The position numbers were made by a program, and so were the translations under genes. The notes under the pieces are model-generated. The model was not told the origin of the DNA. It searched no databases and was given only the letters and a program-made list of their open reading frames with translations. 64,000 nucleotides of DNA, taken from assembly GCA_020637755.1 (NCBI GenBank), contig JACKJW010000005.1:1-64000 (forward strand). Reading direction: 5' to 3'. This DNA comes from Brucellaceae bacterium. GTDB lineage: Bacteria > Pseudomonadota > Alphaproteobacteria > Rhizobiales > Rhizobiaceae. Position 1 is the first letter of the stretch. Every line of letters begins with the position of its first letter. Shown here one piece after another: positions 53,417 through 63,820 of the stretch.

Positions 53417-53478
53417 GGCCTCGCACGGACCGGGCCGGTCCGCCACAGCGCGCCCTGCCCTTCCCGAGCCATGAAACC

Positions 53479-53512
53479 AAAAAGGCGGCGAGGCATCCCT
53501 CGCCGCCTTTTT
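53479..53512. terminator. Bidirectional intrinsic terminator between tadD and acnB
   Basis: A perfect 15-bp stem (AAAAAGGCGGCGAGG at 53479-53493 with CCTCGCCGCCTTTTT at 53498-53512) around a CATC loop. A and T tracts at both ends let it stop tadD on the forward strand and acnB on the reverse strand. Confidence 0.92.
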
Positions 53513-53582
53513 GCGTTGTTCAGAACCCGCTTCCGGGACCCTCCGCCAGCGCGGAGGGTTTCGGAAAACGGTGACAGGCCGG

Positions 53583-56372
53583 TCAGTAGTGGACCGAGGC
53601 CGAACCGGCCAGCGCCGACTTTGGCGGGGCGAACTTGGTCAGGTCGATGCCGTCCACGGCTGCCTTGTATTCCTCGGCGCTCGGCGTACGGCCGAGAATG
53701 GCCGAGAGCACGACGACCGGCGTGGAAGCGAGCAGCGACTCGCCCTTCTTTTCGGCGGAGTCCTCGACCACGCGGCCCTGGAACAGACGGGTGGAGGTGG
53801 CGAGAACGGTGTCGCCCTTTTCCGCCTTTTCCTGGTTGCCCATGCAGAGATTGCAGCCCGGACGCTCCAGATAGAGGATGTTTTCGTAGTGGGTGCGCGC
53901 CGCATTCTTCGGGTGGCTGTCATCGAACTCGAAGCCCGAATACTTCTGGAGGATTTCCCAGTCGCCCTCGGCCTTCAGCTCGTCGATGATGTTGTAGGTC
54001 GGCGCGGCGACGACGAGCGGCGCCTTGAACTCGACCTTGCCTTCGGACTTCTCGATGTTGCGCAGCATCTGGGCCACGATCTTCATGTCGCCCTTGTGCA
54101 CCATGCAGGAGCCCACGAAGCCGAGATCGACCTTCTTGTTGCCGCCGTAGTAGGAAACCGGGCGGATCGTGTCGTGCGTGTAGCGCTTGGAAACGTCGGC
54201 ATTGTTGACGTCCGGATCGGCGATCATCGGTTCGTCGATGGCGTCGAGATCGACGACAACCTCGGCGAAGTATTTGGCGTTGGCATCGGGTGCCAGCGCC
54301 GGCTTCTCGCCCGAACGGATTTCCGCGATGCGGGCATTGGCCTTGTCGATCAGACCCTGCAGCGTGCCGGCGGCATTTTCCATGCCCTTTTCGATCATGA
54401 TCTGGATGCGCGCCTTGGCGATTTCCAGCGACTCGATCAGCGTCTCGTCCTGCGAAATGCAGATGGAGGCCTTGGCCTTCATCTCGGCTGTCCAGTCGGT
54501 GAAGGTGAAGGCCTGGTCAGCCAGCAGCGTGCCGATGTGCACTTCGATCACGCGACCCTGGAAGACGTTGTCGCCATGCTGCTTGAGCATCTGCGCCTGG
54601 GTGGCATGGACCACGTCACGGAAGTCCATGTAGGGCTTCATGGCGCCCTTGAAGGTGACCTTGACCGATTGCGGGATCGGCATGGTGGCCTCGCCCGTGG
54701 CGAGCGCCAGCGCGACCGTGCCGGAGTCGGCACCGAAGGCCACGCCCTTGGACATGCGCGTGTGGCTGTCACCGCCGATGATGATGGCCCAGTCATCCAC
54801 GGTGATGTCGTTGAGCACCTTGTGGATCACGTCCGTCATGGAGTGATAGACGCCCTTCGGGTCACGCGCGGTGATGAGGCCGAAATTGTTCATGAAGGCC
54901 ATCAGCTTGGGGATGTTGGCCTGCGCCTTCTTGTCCCAGACCGAAGCGGTGTGGCAGCCCGACTGGTAGGCACCGTCCACGAGCGGAGAGATGACGGTGG
55001 CCGCCATGGCTTCCAGTTCCTGGGCGGTCATCAGGCCGGTGGTGTCCTGCGAGCCGACGATGTTGACCTTCACGCGGACGTCGGAGCCGGCATGCAGCAC
55101 CTTGCCGGGCGTGACGCCGACGGCGTTGCGGTTGAAGATCTTCTCCACTGCCGTGAGGCCCTGGCCCTCGACGGTGATTTCCTTGTTCGGGGCGAAGACC
55201 GGGGTCGGCTCGATGCCGAGGGTCTCGGCAGCGAATGTCTGGAGCTTCTTGCCGAAGACAATGGCGTAGGAGGAGCCGGCCTTCATGAATTCCAGCTTCT
55301 GCGGCGTGAAGGCAGCCGCGACATCGACCAGTTCCTTGCCGGCTTCGTCACGCAGCTTCTTGTTCTTCACGTCGATCTTCAGCACCGTGCCGGTCTCGAC
55401 CGAGAACTGCTGTTCGAGAACCGGGTTGCCGTCGTTGTTGAGGATCGGCTTGCCGTCGTCGCCCGTCTTGCGGGTCCAGTTCTTCAGGTTGATGCCGATG
55501 CCGCCCGTCACGTCGACGGTGGTCGCAAAGATCGGCGAGATGCCGTTGGTGCCCGCGACGACCGGGGCGTAGTTGACGAAGGGCACGTAGGGGCTGGACT
55601 GCTTGCCAGTCCACAGCGCCACGTTGTTGACGCCGGACATGCGCGAGGAGCCGACGCCCATCGTGCCCTTTTCGGCGATCATCATCACGCGCTTGCCGGG
55701 GTGCTGGTTCTTCAGCGCCAGGATTTCCTTCTGGGCTTCCGGCGAGATCATGCACTGGCCGTGCAACTCGCGGTCGGAGCGAGAGTGGGCCTGGTTGCCG
55801 GGCGACAGAAGGTCGGTGGAAATGTCGCCTTCGGCGGCGATGTAGGTGACGACCTCGATCTCGTCTTCCACGTCGGGGAGCTTGGTGAAGAACTCGGCCT
55901 TGGCGTAGCTCTCCAGAATGGCCTTCGCGACGGCATTGCCGGCGGCATGGGCATCGGCCAGACGCTTCATGTCGGCATCATAGAGGAAGACCTGGGTCTT
56001 CAGCACGTCACCGGCCTTGGCGGCCTTGGCGGCGTCCGAACCGAGCGCGATGTCGAGCAGGACCTTGACCGAGGGGCCGCCCTTCATGTGCGACAGGAGT
56101 TCAAAGGCGAAATCCGGGGTGATTTCCGGAACGGTGACGCTGCCTACGATGATTTCCTTGAGGAACTCCGCCTTCACGCCGGCCGCGCTCGTGGTGCCCG
56201 GCAGGGTGTTGTAGATGAAGAAGTTCAATGCGTCCTTGCGGTCCGCATTGCCCGCATCCTTGATGAGCCCGATGAGCTCGGCAACCAGCGCGCCATCATC
56301 GATGGGCTTGGGCGCGAGGCCCTGCTCCTTGCGGGTTTCGATCTCGGCCTGGTAATTTGCATAAAGGGTCAT
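53583..56372 (-). CDS. acnB: Aconitate hydratase B (bifunctional 2-methylisocitrate dehydratase)
   Basis: A 929-residue AcnB-type enzyme of the TCA cycle. The HEAT-like N-terminal domain comes first, then the swivel domain, and the catalytic domains. The [4Fe-4S] ligands are in FVGSCMVHKGDM and RPGCNLCMGNQEKA. GGDSHTRMSKGVAFGADSG is the substrate-site block. It is about 60 residues longer than the E. coli enzyme, partly by an insert after the domain around residue 320. Most alphaproteobacteria use AcnA, so AcnB is a lineage clue. ATG 56372 (MTLYANYQAE) is the conserved start. Confidence 0.96.
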   Translation of the reverse strand: MTLYANYQAEIETRKEQGLAPKPIDDGALVAELIGLIKDAGNADRKDALNFFIYNTLPGTTSAAGVKAEFLKEIIVGSVTVPEITPDFAFELLSHMKGGPSVKVLLDIALGSDAAKAAKAGDVLKTQVFLYDADMKRLADAHAAGNAVAKAILESYAKAEFFTKLPDVEDEIEVVTYIAAEGDISTDLLSPGNQAHSRSDRELHGQCMISPEAQKEILALKNQHPGKRVMMIAEKGTMGVGSSRMSGVNNVALWTGKQSSPYVPFVNYAPVVAGTNGISPIFATTVDVTGGIGINLKNWTRKTGDDGKPILNNDGNPVLEQQFSVETGTVLKIDVKNKKLRDEAGKELVDVAAAFTPQKLEFMKAGSSYAIVFGKKLQTFAAETLGIEPTPVFAPNKEITVEGQGLTAVEKIFNRNAVGVTPGKVLHAGSDVRVKVNIVGSQDTTGLMTAQELEAMAATVISPLVDGAYQSGCHTASVWDKKAQANIPKLMAFMNNFGLITARDPKGVYHSMTDVIHKVLNDITVDDWAIIIGGDSHTRMSKGVAFGADSGTVALALATGEATMPIPQSVKVTFKGAMKPYMDFRDVVHATQAQMLKQHGDNVFQGRVIEVHIGTLLADQAFTFTDWTAEMKAKASICISQDETLIESLEIAKARIQIMIEKGMENAAGTLQGLIDKANARIAEIRSGEKPALAPDANAKYFAEVVVDLDAIDEPMIADPDVNNADVSKRYTHDTIRPVSYYGGNKKVDLGFVGSCMVHKGDMKIVAQMLRNIEKSEGKVEFKAPLVVAAPTYNIIDELKAEGDWEILQKYSGFEFDDSHPKNAARTHYENILYLERPGCNLCMGNQEKAEKGDTVLATSTRLFQGRVVEDSAEKKGESLLASTPVVVLSAILGRTPSAEEYKAAVDGIDLTKFAPPKSALAGSASVHY

Positions 56373-56699
56373 GGCAATCCCAACATCATGAGGTTGTCGG
56401 CGCCATGGAGACGGCGCCGTGAGGCGGTCTGTCATCCGGTCGGATTTCGATCGGTCCCGACTACGCCAATGGCGCGCGGCTGGCAAGATGCCGCACCGCG
56501 ATAATAAGTATTAAACGGCGGCAGAGATGTGGCGGGGGCTGCATGCGACCGTGGCGCGGCCGGTTGCGCCGGGGGCGGGGCCATGCGGCCGGCGGTCTCC
56601 CCGGGCGCATGGCGGCCCGTAATGACGATCCCCAGGAATTGCCTGCGCCCGCACCTTGAGGCGCGGGCGTTCGAAGTTCCCTGTGCGGTCAGCCCGGCG
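56373..56699. other. Intergenic region between tadC and acnB
   Basis: Both flanking genes read in reverse, so this holds the end of the Tad transcript and the acnB promoter and leader. A seven-base-pair hairpin (CGGCGCC at 56398-56404 with GGCGCCG at 56413-56419) lies 26 bases upstream of the acnB ATG. An AT-rich island (TTTAATACTTATTAT on the reverse strand, near 56500-56515) is the likeliest promoter region. I see no gene and no iron-responsive operator that I can name. Confidence 0.5.
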
Positions 56700-57698
56700 T
56701 CAGTTGCCGCCGAAGATGCCGTTTTGCGAGATGTTGATGCCGGCCGGGCCGAGGATGACGGCGAAGAGCACCGGCAGGAAGAACAGGATCATCGGCACGG
56801 TGAGCTTGGGCGGCAGGGCGGCGGCCTTCTTCTCGGCCTCGTTCATGCGCTGGTCGCGGCTTTCGGCGGAGAGAACGCGCAACGCATGGGCCACCGGCGT
56901 GCCATAGCGTTCGGCCTGGATGAGGGCCTGGGCCACGCTTTTCACCGATTCCAGGCCGGTACGCTCGGCAAGGTTCTCGAAAGCCTGGCGGCGTTCCTGA
57001 AGGAAGGACAGTTCGGCGTTGGTGAGGATGAATTCCTCGGCGAGGTCAACCGACTGGGCGCCGATTTCCTCGGCCACCTTGCGGAAGGCGGCTTCCACCG
57101 ACATGCCCGATTCCACGCAGATCAGCAGCAGGTCGAGCGCATCGGGCCAGGCCCGGGTGATGGCGAACTTGCGCTTGGAGGCGAGGTTGTTGACGTAGAT
57201 GATCGGCGCATAAAAGCCGCCATAGGCCGCCAGGATGCAGATGAAGACCTTCATGAAGGTCGGCTTGTCGGCAAAGCCGCCGAGCAGGAAGATGTAGACC
57301 GCCATACCGGCAAAGCCGACGAAGGGCAGGACGAGGCGGAAGAAGAGGAACTTGGTCAGCGGGTTCTGGCCACGGAAGCCGGCCATGCGCAGCTGGTTGA
57401 CCGTCTTGTCGTCGGCCAGCGCCTTCCTGAGGTCGAGCCGGTCGACGATGGATTTCAGGCCGGTTTCCTTCTCGCGCAGTCCGCGCCGCTTCTTGTCGCT
57501 TTCGGCGGCGAGGCGCGCACGCTGCTTGGCGCGCAGTTCGTCACGCTCCAGCGCGACCGATTTCATGCGGCTTTTCAGTTCGTTGCCGCCGAAGGACGGG
57601 ATCAGCGTGAAGACGGTGGCGAAGACAGCCACGCCGACAAGCAGCGCGATGATGAAGGCGGGATCGAAGATTGAGGATGCGATCTGGTCGGTGGACAT
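56700..57698 (-). CDS. tadC: Tad pilus inner-membrane platform protein TadC
   Basis: A 332-residue GspF-type protein. One N-terminal helix (about 13-34), a charged coiled-coil region, two central helices (about 115-160), then the T2SF domain (LLLICVESGMSVEAAFRKV) and a final helix pair. It forms the inner-membrane platform with TadB on which CpaF acts. It starts eight bases after tadB and is the last gene of the operon. Confidence 0.94.
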   Translation of the reverse strand: MSTDQIASSIFDPAFIIALLVGVAVFATVFTLIPSFGGNELKSRMKSVALERDELRAKQRARLAAESDKKRRGLREKETGLKSIVDRLDLRKALADDKTVNQLRMAGFRGQNPLTKFLFFRLVLPFVGFAGMAVYIFLLGGFADKPTFMKVFICILAAYGGFYAPIIYVNNLASKRKFAITRAWPDALDLLLICVESGMSVEAAFRKVAEEIGAQSVDLAEEFILTNAELSFLQERRQAFENLAERTGLESVKSVAQALIQAERYGTPVAHALRVLSAESRDQRMNEAEKKAAALPPKLTVPMILFFLPVLFAVILGPAGINISQNGIFGGN

Positions 57699-57706
57699 GT
57701 CTTACC

Positions 57707-58726
57707 TCAAACGTCGAAGCTCATCATCTTCTTCATCACGAACAGGCCGATCGCCATCCAGATCCCGGAGACGGCGAGGATCATGTGGCCCTGCGAGGTG
57801 GTGAAGAGAGGCATGATGTAGTTGGGGCTGGTCAGATAGACGAGGAAGGCCACGATGAAGGGCAGCGCGCCGATGATGGCGGCCGATGCCTTGGCTTCCA
57901 TCGAAAGGGCCTGAACCTTGGCCTTCATCTTCTTGCGGTCACGCAGCACGCGCGACAGGTTGCCCAGTGCTTCCGAGAGGTTGCCACCGGCCTGCTGCTG
58001 GATCTGGATGACAATGCCGAAGAAGGCTGCTTCCGAGCACGGCATGGTTTCCACCATGCGCAGCGAAGCTTCCGTGATGGACATGCCGATCTGCTGGGCC
58101 TCGACGATGCGCTTGAACTCGGTCTTGACCGGTTCCTGCGCTTCAGACGCGATCAGGCGGATGCCGTCATTGAGCGGCAGGCCGGACTTCACGGCGCGCA
58201 CGATCACGTCGAGCGCGTTGGGAAACTCGTTGAGGAAGGCGGCGACCCGGCGTCCGCGCTTGAAGGCGATGAACCAGCGCGGCAGGCCGAAGGCGGAAAT
58301 GAGGAAGACCGCCGGAACGGAGATCAGCGGCATGGGCAGGCCCGCAAAGGCTGCACCAATCGTTGCCGCGATGCCGACAATGATCGACACCATGTAGAAC
58401 TTCTTCACCTCGAAGGAGAGGCCCGCCTGCTTGATCTGGACCTTCAGCGGCGGCCGTTTCTGGATCGCGGCGTTGGTCTTCTGCTTTTCTTCCAGTTCCT
58501 TGATGGAATCCTGGATGTTCTTGCGCCGGCGCGCGGCTTCCTGGTTGCGGTCGCGGGCGGCCTTGACGACCGTGCGGTCGGTCTCGAATTTCTTGACGGA
58601 TTCCAGGCGGCGGCCCGACGTCTTCTCGTTCTCGATCTTGTTGAACATCAGAGCATAGGCGACCGCACCGGCGGAAACGCCCGCCAGGGCAATGATGGCT
58701 ATGACCGTGATGTCAATTCCGAACAT
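57707..58726 (-). CDS. tadB: Tad pilus inner-membrane platform protein TadB
   Basis: A 339-residue GspF-type protein: N-terminal helix (about 6-27), a long charged helix (residues 30-85), two helices at about 105-145, the T2SF domain (FPNALDVIVRAVKSGLPLND and QQAGGNLSEALGNLSRVLRD) and two C-terminal helices. It partners TadC, which follows directly. It lies 27 bases after cpaF. Confidence 0.95.
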   Translation of the reverse strand: MFGIDITVIAIIALAGVSAGAVAYALMFNKIENEKTSGRRLESVKKFETDRTVVKAARDRNQEAARRRKNIQDSIKELEEKQKTNAAIQKRPPLKVQIKQAGLSFEVKKFYMVSIIVGIAATIGAAFAGLPMPLISVPAVFLISAFGLPRWFIAFKRGRRVAAFLNEFPNALDVIVRAVKSGLPLNDGIRLIASEAQEPVKTEFKRIVEAQQIGMSITEASLRMVETMPCSEAAFFGIVIQIQQQAGGNLSEALGNLSRVLRDRKKMKAKVQALSMEAKASAAIIGALPFIVAFLVYLTSPNYIMPLFTTSQGHMILAVSGIWMAIGLFVMKKMMSFDV

Positions 58727-58753
58727 GGACTGTCACTCTCATGCGTCAGGCGC

Positions 58754-60229
<1,476 letters not shown>

Positions 60230-60263
60230 GCTCGTTACCAATCCGCGCTACAGTTGCTGCCGG

Positions 60264-61547
60264 TTACTTCTTTTTCTTGCCCAGTTTGCCAAGGATGCTG
60301 CCAAGGCCCTTCGTCTTCTTTTCCTTCACTTCCATGCGTCCGGTCAGGATATGGGCCAATTCGTTGATCGTGTGTGAAACGGCGTGGTTCGCATCCATCT
60401 CGCCCAGCATGCGCCCGTTGTTGGAGGCATTCCCGAACAATTGCGGATCGAAGGGAATGACCGCCACGGGTGTCAGGTCCAGCGGATCGGCAAAATCGGC
60501 CGGATCGATCTCCGGGCGCTTGGGCATGCCGACCTGGTTGAGGACAAGGTGCGGCGGCCGGTCGTTCGGCCGAAGGCGCTTCAGCGTATCGACGATGTTT
60601 TTCGTGTTGCGCAGGTTGGACAGGTCCGGCGTCGCAACGATCACGATCTCGTCGGCCTTGGCCAGCGTGTCCCGCGTCCAGGCGTTCCACACATGCGGGA
60701 CGTCGAGAACGATGAAGGGAGCGGAGCGCTGCATGGTCTCGATGACCGAATTGAACGCGTCGGCATCAAAGTCATAGACACGGTCCAGCGTCGAGGGCGC
60801 CGCCAGCAGCGACAGGTGCTCGGAGCACTTGGCCAGCAGGCGGTCCAGGTAGACCTCGTCGACACGTTCTGGCGAGAAGACGGCTTCGGCGATGCCCTGG
60901 GCCGGATCCTGGTCGAAATTGATGTTAGCGGTGCCGAAGGGAAGGTCCATGTCGGCAACAACGGTCTCGGTGTGGAACAGGTTGGAGACTGCCCAGGAAA
61001 CGTTGTGCGCGATGGTCGAGGAGCCGACGCCGCCCTTGGCTGAGACGAAGGCGACCGTCTTGCCCAGCGGCTCGGCTTCGGGGTTCACGAAGATGCCCGA
61101 GACAACGCCCATCACATCGGCCAGCGTGACCGGTGCGACGACATATTCGGCAATGCCATTGCGGATCAGTTCGCGGTAGAGCGCAACATCATTGTAGTGG
61201 CCGACAATGACCACCCGCGTGGAGGGGTCGCAGACTTCGGCCAGCGATTCCAGTTCGGTCATCAGATCGGCGGGGGCGCGTCGCGATTCCACGAAGATCA
61301 GGTTGGGCGTCGGATTGGCGCCGTAGTATTCGACGGCGGCCGGAACGCCGCCCATCATCACCTTCACATGGGCACGCGCCATGCGGCGATCATCGCCAGC
61401 GCGCTCGATCGGCTTGGCCACACCTTCGGTTTCGCAGAAGGCATGGATGGAGATGCGCGGAATGGGGCGCATCGCCTGGAGAGCCGAGACATCGTGGGCC
61501 GAAGTCTCGAAGCTGGACTGCGCGTCGTCATATGCCAGATTGCTCAT
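60264..61547 (-). CDS. cpaE: Pilus localisation/assembly protein CpaE (ParA/MinD-like)
   Basis: A 427-residue protein: an atypical receiver-like N-terminal domain (about 55-155, VVIVGHYNDVALYRELIRNG) and a MinD/ParA ATPase domain with the deviant Walker A FVSAKGGVGSSTIAHN (about 168-183). The C-terminus is a Lys-rich tail (KTKGLGSILGKLGKKKK). CpaE places the Tad machine at the cell pole in Caulobacter. It lies 20 bases after cpaD and 34 bases before cpaF. Confidence 0.95.
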   Translation of the reverse strand: MSNLAYDDAQSSFETSAHDVSALQAMRPIPRISIHAFCETEGVAKPIERAGDDRRMARAHVKVMMGGVPAAVEYYGANPTPNLIFVESRRAPADLMTELESLAEVCDPSTRVVIVGHYNDVALYRELIRNGIAEYVVAPVTLADVMGVVSGIFVNPEAEPLGKTVAFVSAKGGVGSSTIAHNVSWAVSNLFHTETVVADMDLPFGTANINFDQDPAQGIAEAVFSPERVDEVYLDRLLAKCSEHLSLLAAPSTLDRVYDFDADAFNSVIETMQRSAPFIVLDVPHVWNAWTRDTLAKADEIVIVATPDLSNLRNTKNIVDTLKRLRPNDRPPHLVLNQVGMPKRPEIDPADFADPLDLTPVAVIPFDPQLFGNASNNGRMLGEMDANHAVSHTINELAHILTGRMEVKEKKTKGLGSILGKLGKKKK

Positions 61548-61567
61548 GGTCCCTGTCCAGTCCGTTC

Positions 61568-62278
61568 TCAGTAATCGGTTGTTGCACGCCAGCTCTGTTT
61601 GCCGGTCTCGAAGTCATCAATCACAGTGGCGCGGCGGGTGCCGTCGATTTCGCCGGACTTGCGCGGGCCGAGCAGATCGGCCGGATTGGCGACCTGGGCG
61701 GCAAGGTTCGTCTGGTAGGAGCAGCCGAAGTTCTGCCAGTGACGGTTCTCCGTGTTCTCGGCGAGGTCATCCCCCCAGCGGCCGCACTTGGCCGTGGACG
61801 CGGTCAGGCGCGAATAGGCCAGCCGTACCGGCGCATTGGCGGCATCCGGCCCTGCCTCATAGGTGTAGGTCATGATGCGTCCAGCCGGCACACCGGCACC
61901 CGAGACCACATGGACGATATCGCCCGCCACGCGGTTGGCAGCGGCTGCGTTGGGCGAATTGGCCGGGACCATCACCTTCAGGCCGGAGCCGGTGGTCTGG
62001 TCATAGTTGCCGATGAAGCCCGCCACGGCTTGCTTCTGCAGGTCCGAAAGCCCGGTTGCATCGGCGGCCACCGGCACATCATAGACGGCCTCGCGTTCGG
62101 CGATGGTGATCGGGTGGTTGGTCCGGTAGTCTTCCGGCACGGCCCCGACGGTCACCGAGTGGCGCTGGGTCGCCGAGCAGGCCGTGAGGAGCGCTGCACC
62201 TGCAAGCAGGGCGGCGCGGGCAGCCCAGCGCGTCCGGGCAGAGGTTTTGTTGTGCGCTTCGATATCCATGACACTCAT
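61568..62278 (-). CDS. cpaD: Tad pilus lipoprotein CpaD
   Basis: A 236-residue outer-membrane lipoprotein; the signal has a lipobox ALLTACSATQ with Cys near 33. The CpaD domain follows, with RHSVTVGAVPEDYRTNHPI and the C-terminal CGRWGDDLAENTENRHWQNF. It helps the secretin CpaC. Starts at 62278 (MSVMDIE) and 62269 (MDIEAHN) are both possible. It begins about eight bases after the cpaC stop. Confidence 0.93.
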   Translation of the reverse strand: MSVMDIEAHNKTSARTRWAARAALLAGAALLTACSATQRHSVTVGAVPEDYRTNHPITIAEREAVYDVPVAADATGLSDLQKQAVAGFIGNYDQTTGSGLKVMVPANSPNAAAANRVAGDIVHVVSGAGVPAGRIMTYTYEAGPDAANAPVRLAYSRLTASTAKCGRWGDDLAENTENRHWQNFGCSYQTNLAAQVANPADLLGPRKSGEIDGTRRATVIDDFETGKQSWRATTDY

Positions 62279-62285
62279 ACCCCGA

Positions 62286-63806
62286 TCACTTGTAGATGAA
62301 GCCGACGGCACCGTGGTAGCGGCCGTCCGGACGGTTGGTCTTCATCGTTCCGTAGACGCGGTTCACGCGGCCGAGGAAGATGCCTGCGGCGTCGCTGGCC
62401 GCATTGAAATTGTCATCCGGCTTGGCCAGCTCGTTGCGGGCCACCGGGCGTGAGAGGTAGGGCGTCACGATGACCACCAGTTCGGTCTCGTTGCGCACGA
62501 AATCACGCGAGCGGAAGAGCATGCCGAGGACCGGGATCTTCATCAGGCCCGGCATGCCGTTGACCGCCTGGCGGATATCGTCACGGATCAGGCCGGCAAT
62601 CATCATGGAACCGCCCGAGGGCAATTCCACGGTGGTGTCGGCGAGGCGCTTGCGGATCGAGATCAGGTTGGATTCACCCATCGATACCGCGCCTTCCGAA
62701 GTCGGCTCGGACACGGTGGTGCGGATTTTCAGCGAGATGCGGCCCGGCGACAGCACCGTGGGCAGGAACTCCAGCCCGATGCCATACTCGATCTTGGAGA
62801 CCGTGTAGGTGACGCCGCCACTGTCGCCGTTTTCACGCGAGGTGACATAGTTGAACTCGCCGCCGACCCGGAACTGGGCCTGCTCGCCGGAAACCGCTGT
62901 CAGGGTCGGCTCAGCCAGGGTTTTCATCACGCCGGTCTGTTCCAGCGCATTGAGGTAGGAGCTGAGCGACACCGCACCAACCGATGCGGTGAGCATGCTG
63001 GACGCATTGGTGAGCGGTTTGCCGAGGCCGGAGAAGCTGTCGGCGATGCCCGAGAAGGTGATGCCCTGCGACGGCGAATTGCCGCTGGCATAGGCCTTCA
63101 TGCCGAGCTGCTTCATGACTGTGCGCGAGACTTCCGCGACCGTGACCTTCAACGTGACCTGGTCCTCGCCGATGATCTTGAGCAGATTGACGATCTTCGA
63201 CGTCCGGCGCTCGAAATCGGGATTGGAAATCGCAACGTCGGTATTCTGGGCGCTGCCTGTCGCCGTTGTCGCATACTGGCCGGTCGTGGCTTCACCACCG
63301 GAGACGAAGATGGTCGCGAGCTGCTGGGCACGCTGGGCGTCCAGCGGCGTGGAGATCGTTCCGGTCAGCACCACGTTGTCGTTGATGAGCTCGACCTTGA
63401 TGTCGGAATCCGGCAGGAAGCGCTTCAGATATTCCTCCAGCCCCGCCACATCGCGCTCAATGGACAGATCCAGAGAAGCGATCTGCTCACCATTGGCACC
63501 GAAGACGAAGATGTTGGTCTCGCCGACCTGCTTGCCGAAGAGGTAGACGCGCCGCGCCGTGCGGGTCACCGCGTCGGCGACGGACGGGTTGGCCACCAGA
63601 ATGTCATAGGCATCGGCCGGAAGGTCGATGACCAGCGACTTGTTGAGCCCGAGCTTGATGCGCTGTTGCGCCTTGCTGGCCGAAACGCGGGTCGAGGCCG
63701 CCTCGGCACGGTCCTGCAGGACGGCGGGCGTGAGCGCGGTGGCGGCGAGCGCGAGCGCGAAGGTCGCGGCCAGCCCGTTGCGGGAAACCAGTCGGGTGCG
63801 GTTCAT
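62286..63806 (-). CDS. cpaC: Tad pilus secretin CpaC/RcpA
   Basis: A 506-residue outer-membrane secretin. The signal peptide is about residues 1-37. An N-terminal pilus/secretin domain (LNKSLVIDLPADAYDILVAN), a BON-like domain (VVLTGTISTPLDAQRAQQL), and the secretin domain with VELPSGGSMMIAGLIRDDI and PVLGMLFRSRDFVRNETELV follow. AGGG lies before the ATG at 63806. An ATG at 63824 overlapping the cpaB stop (ATGA) is the alternative start. Confidence 0.95.
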   Translation of the reverse strand: MNRTRLVSRNGLAATFALALAATALTPAVLQDRAEAASTRVSASKAQQRIKLGLNKSLVIDLPADAYDILVANPSVADAVTRTARRVYLFGKQVGETNIFVFGANGEQIASLDLSIERDVAGLEEYLKRFLPDSDIKVELINDNVVLTGTISTPLDAQRAQQLATIFVSGGEATTGQYATTATGSAQNTDVAISNPDFERRTSKIVNLLKIIGEDQVTLKVTVAEVSRTVMKQLGMKAYASGNSPSQGITFSGIADSFSGLGKPLTNASSMLTASVGAVSLSSYLNALEQTGVMKTLAEPTLTAVSGEQAQFRVGGEFNYVTSRENGDSGGVTYTVSKIEYGIGLEFLPTVLSPGRISLKIRTTVSEPTSEGAVSMGESNLISIRKRLADTTVELPSGGSMMIAGLIRDDIRQAVNGMPGLMKIPVLGMLFRSRDFVRNETELVVIVTPYLSRPVARNELAKPDDNFNAASDAAGIFLGRVNRVYGTMKTNRPDGRYHGAVGFIYK

Positions 63807-63820
63807 GTCGGTCAGCCCTG

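Noticed and set aside
53511..56504. A 997-codon open frame on the forward strand opposite acnB
   Set aside because: It mirrors acnB codons; in GC-rich DNA the antisense frame of a long gene stays open. Its composition (His/Asp/Arg/Leu-rich) is that of a shadow, and acnB has all catalytic motifs.
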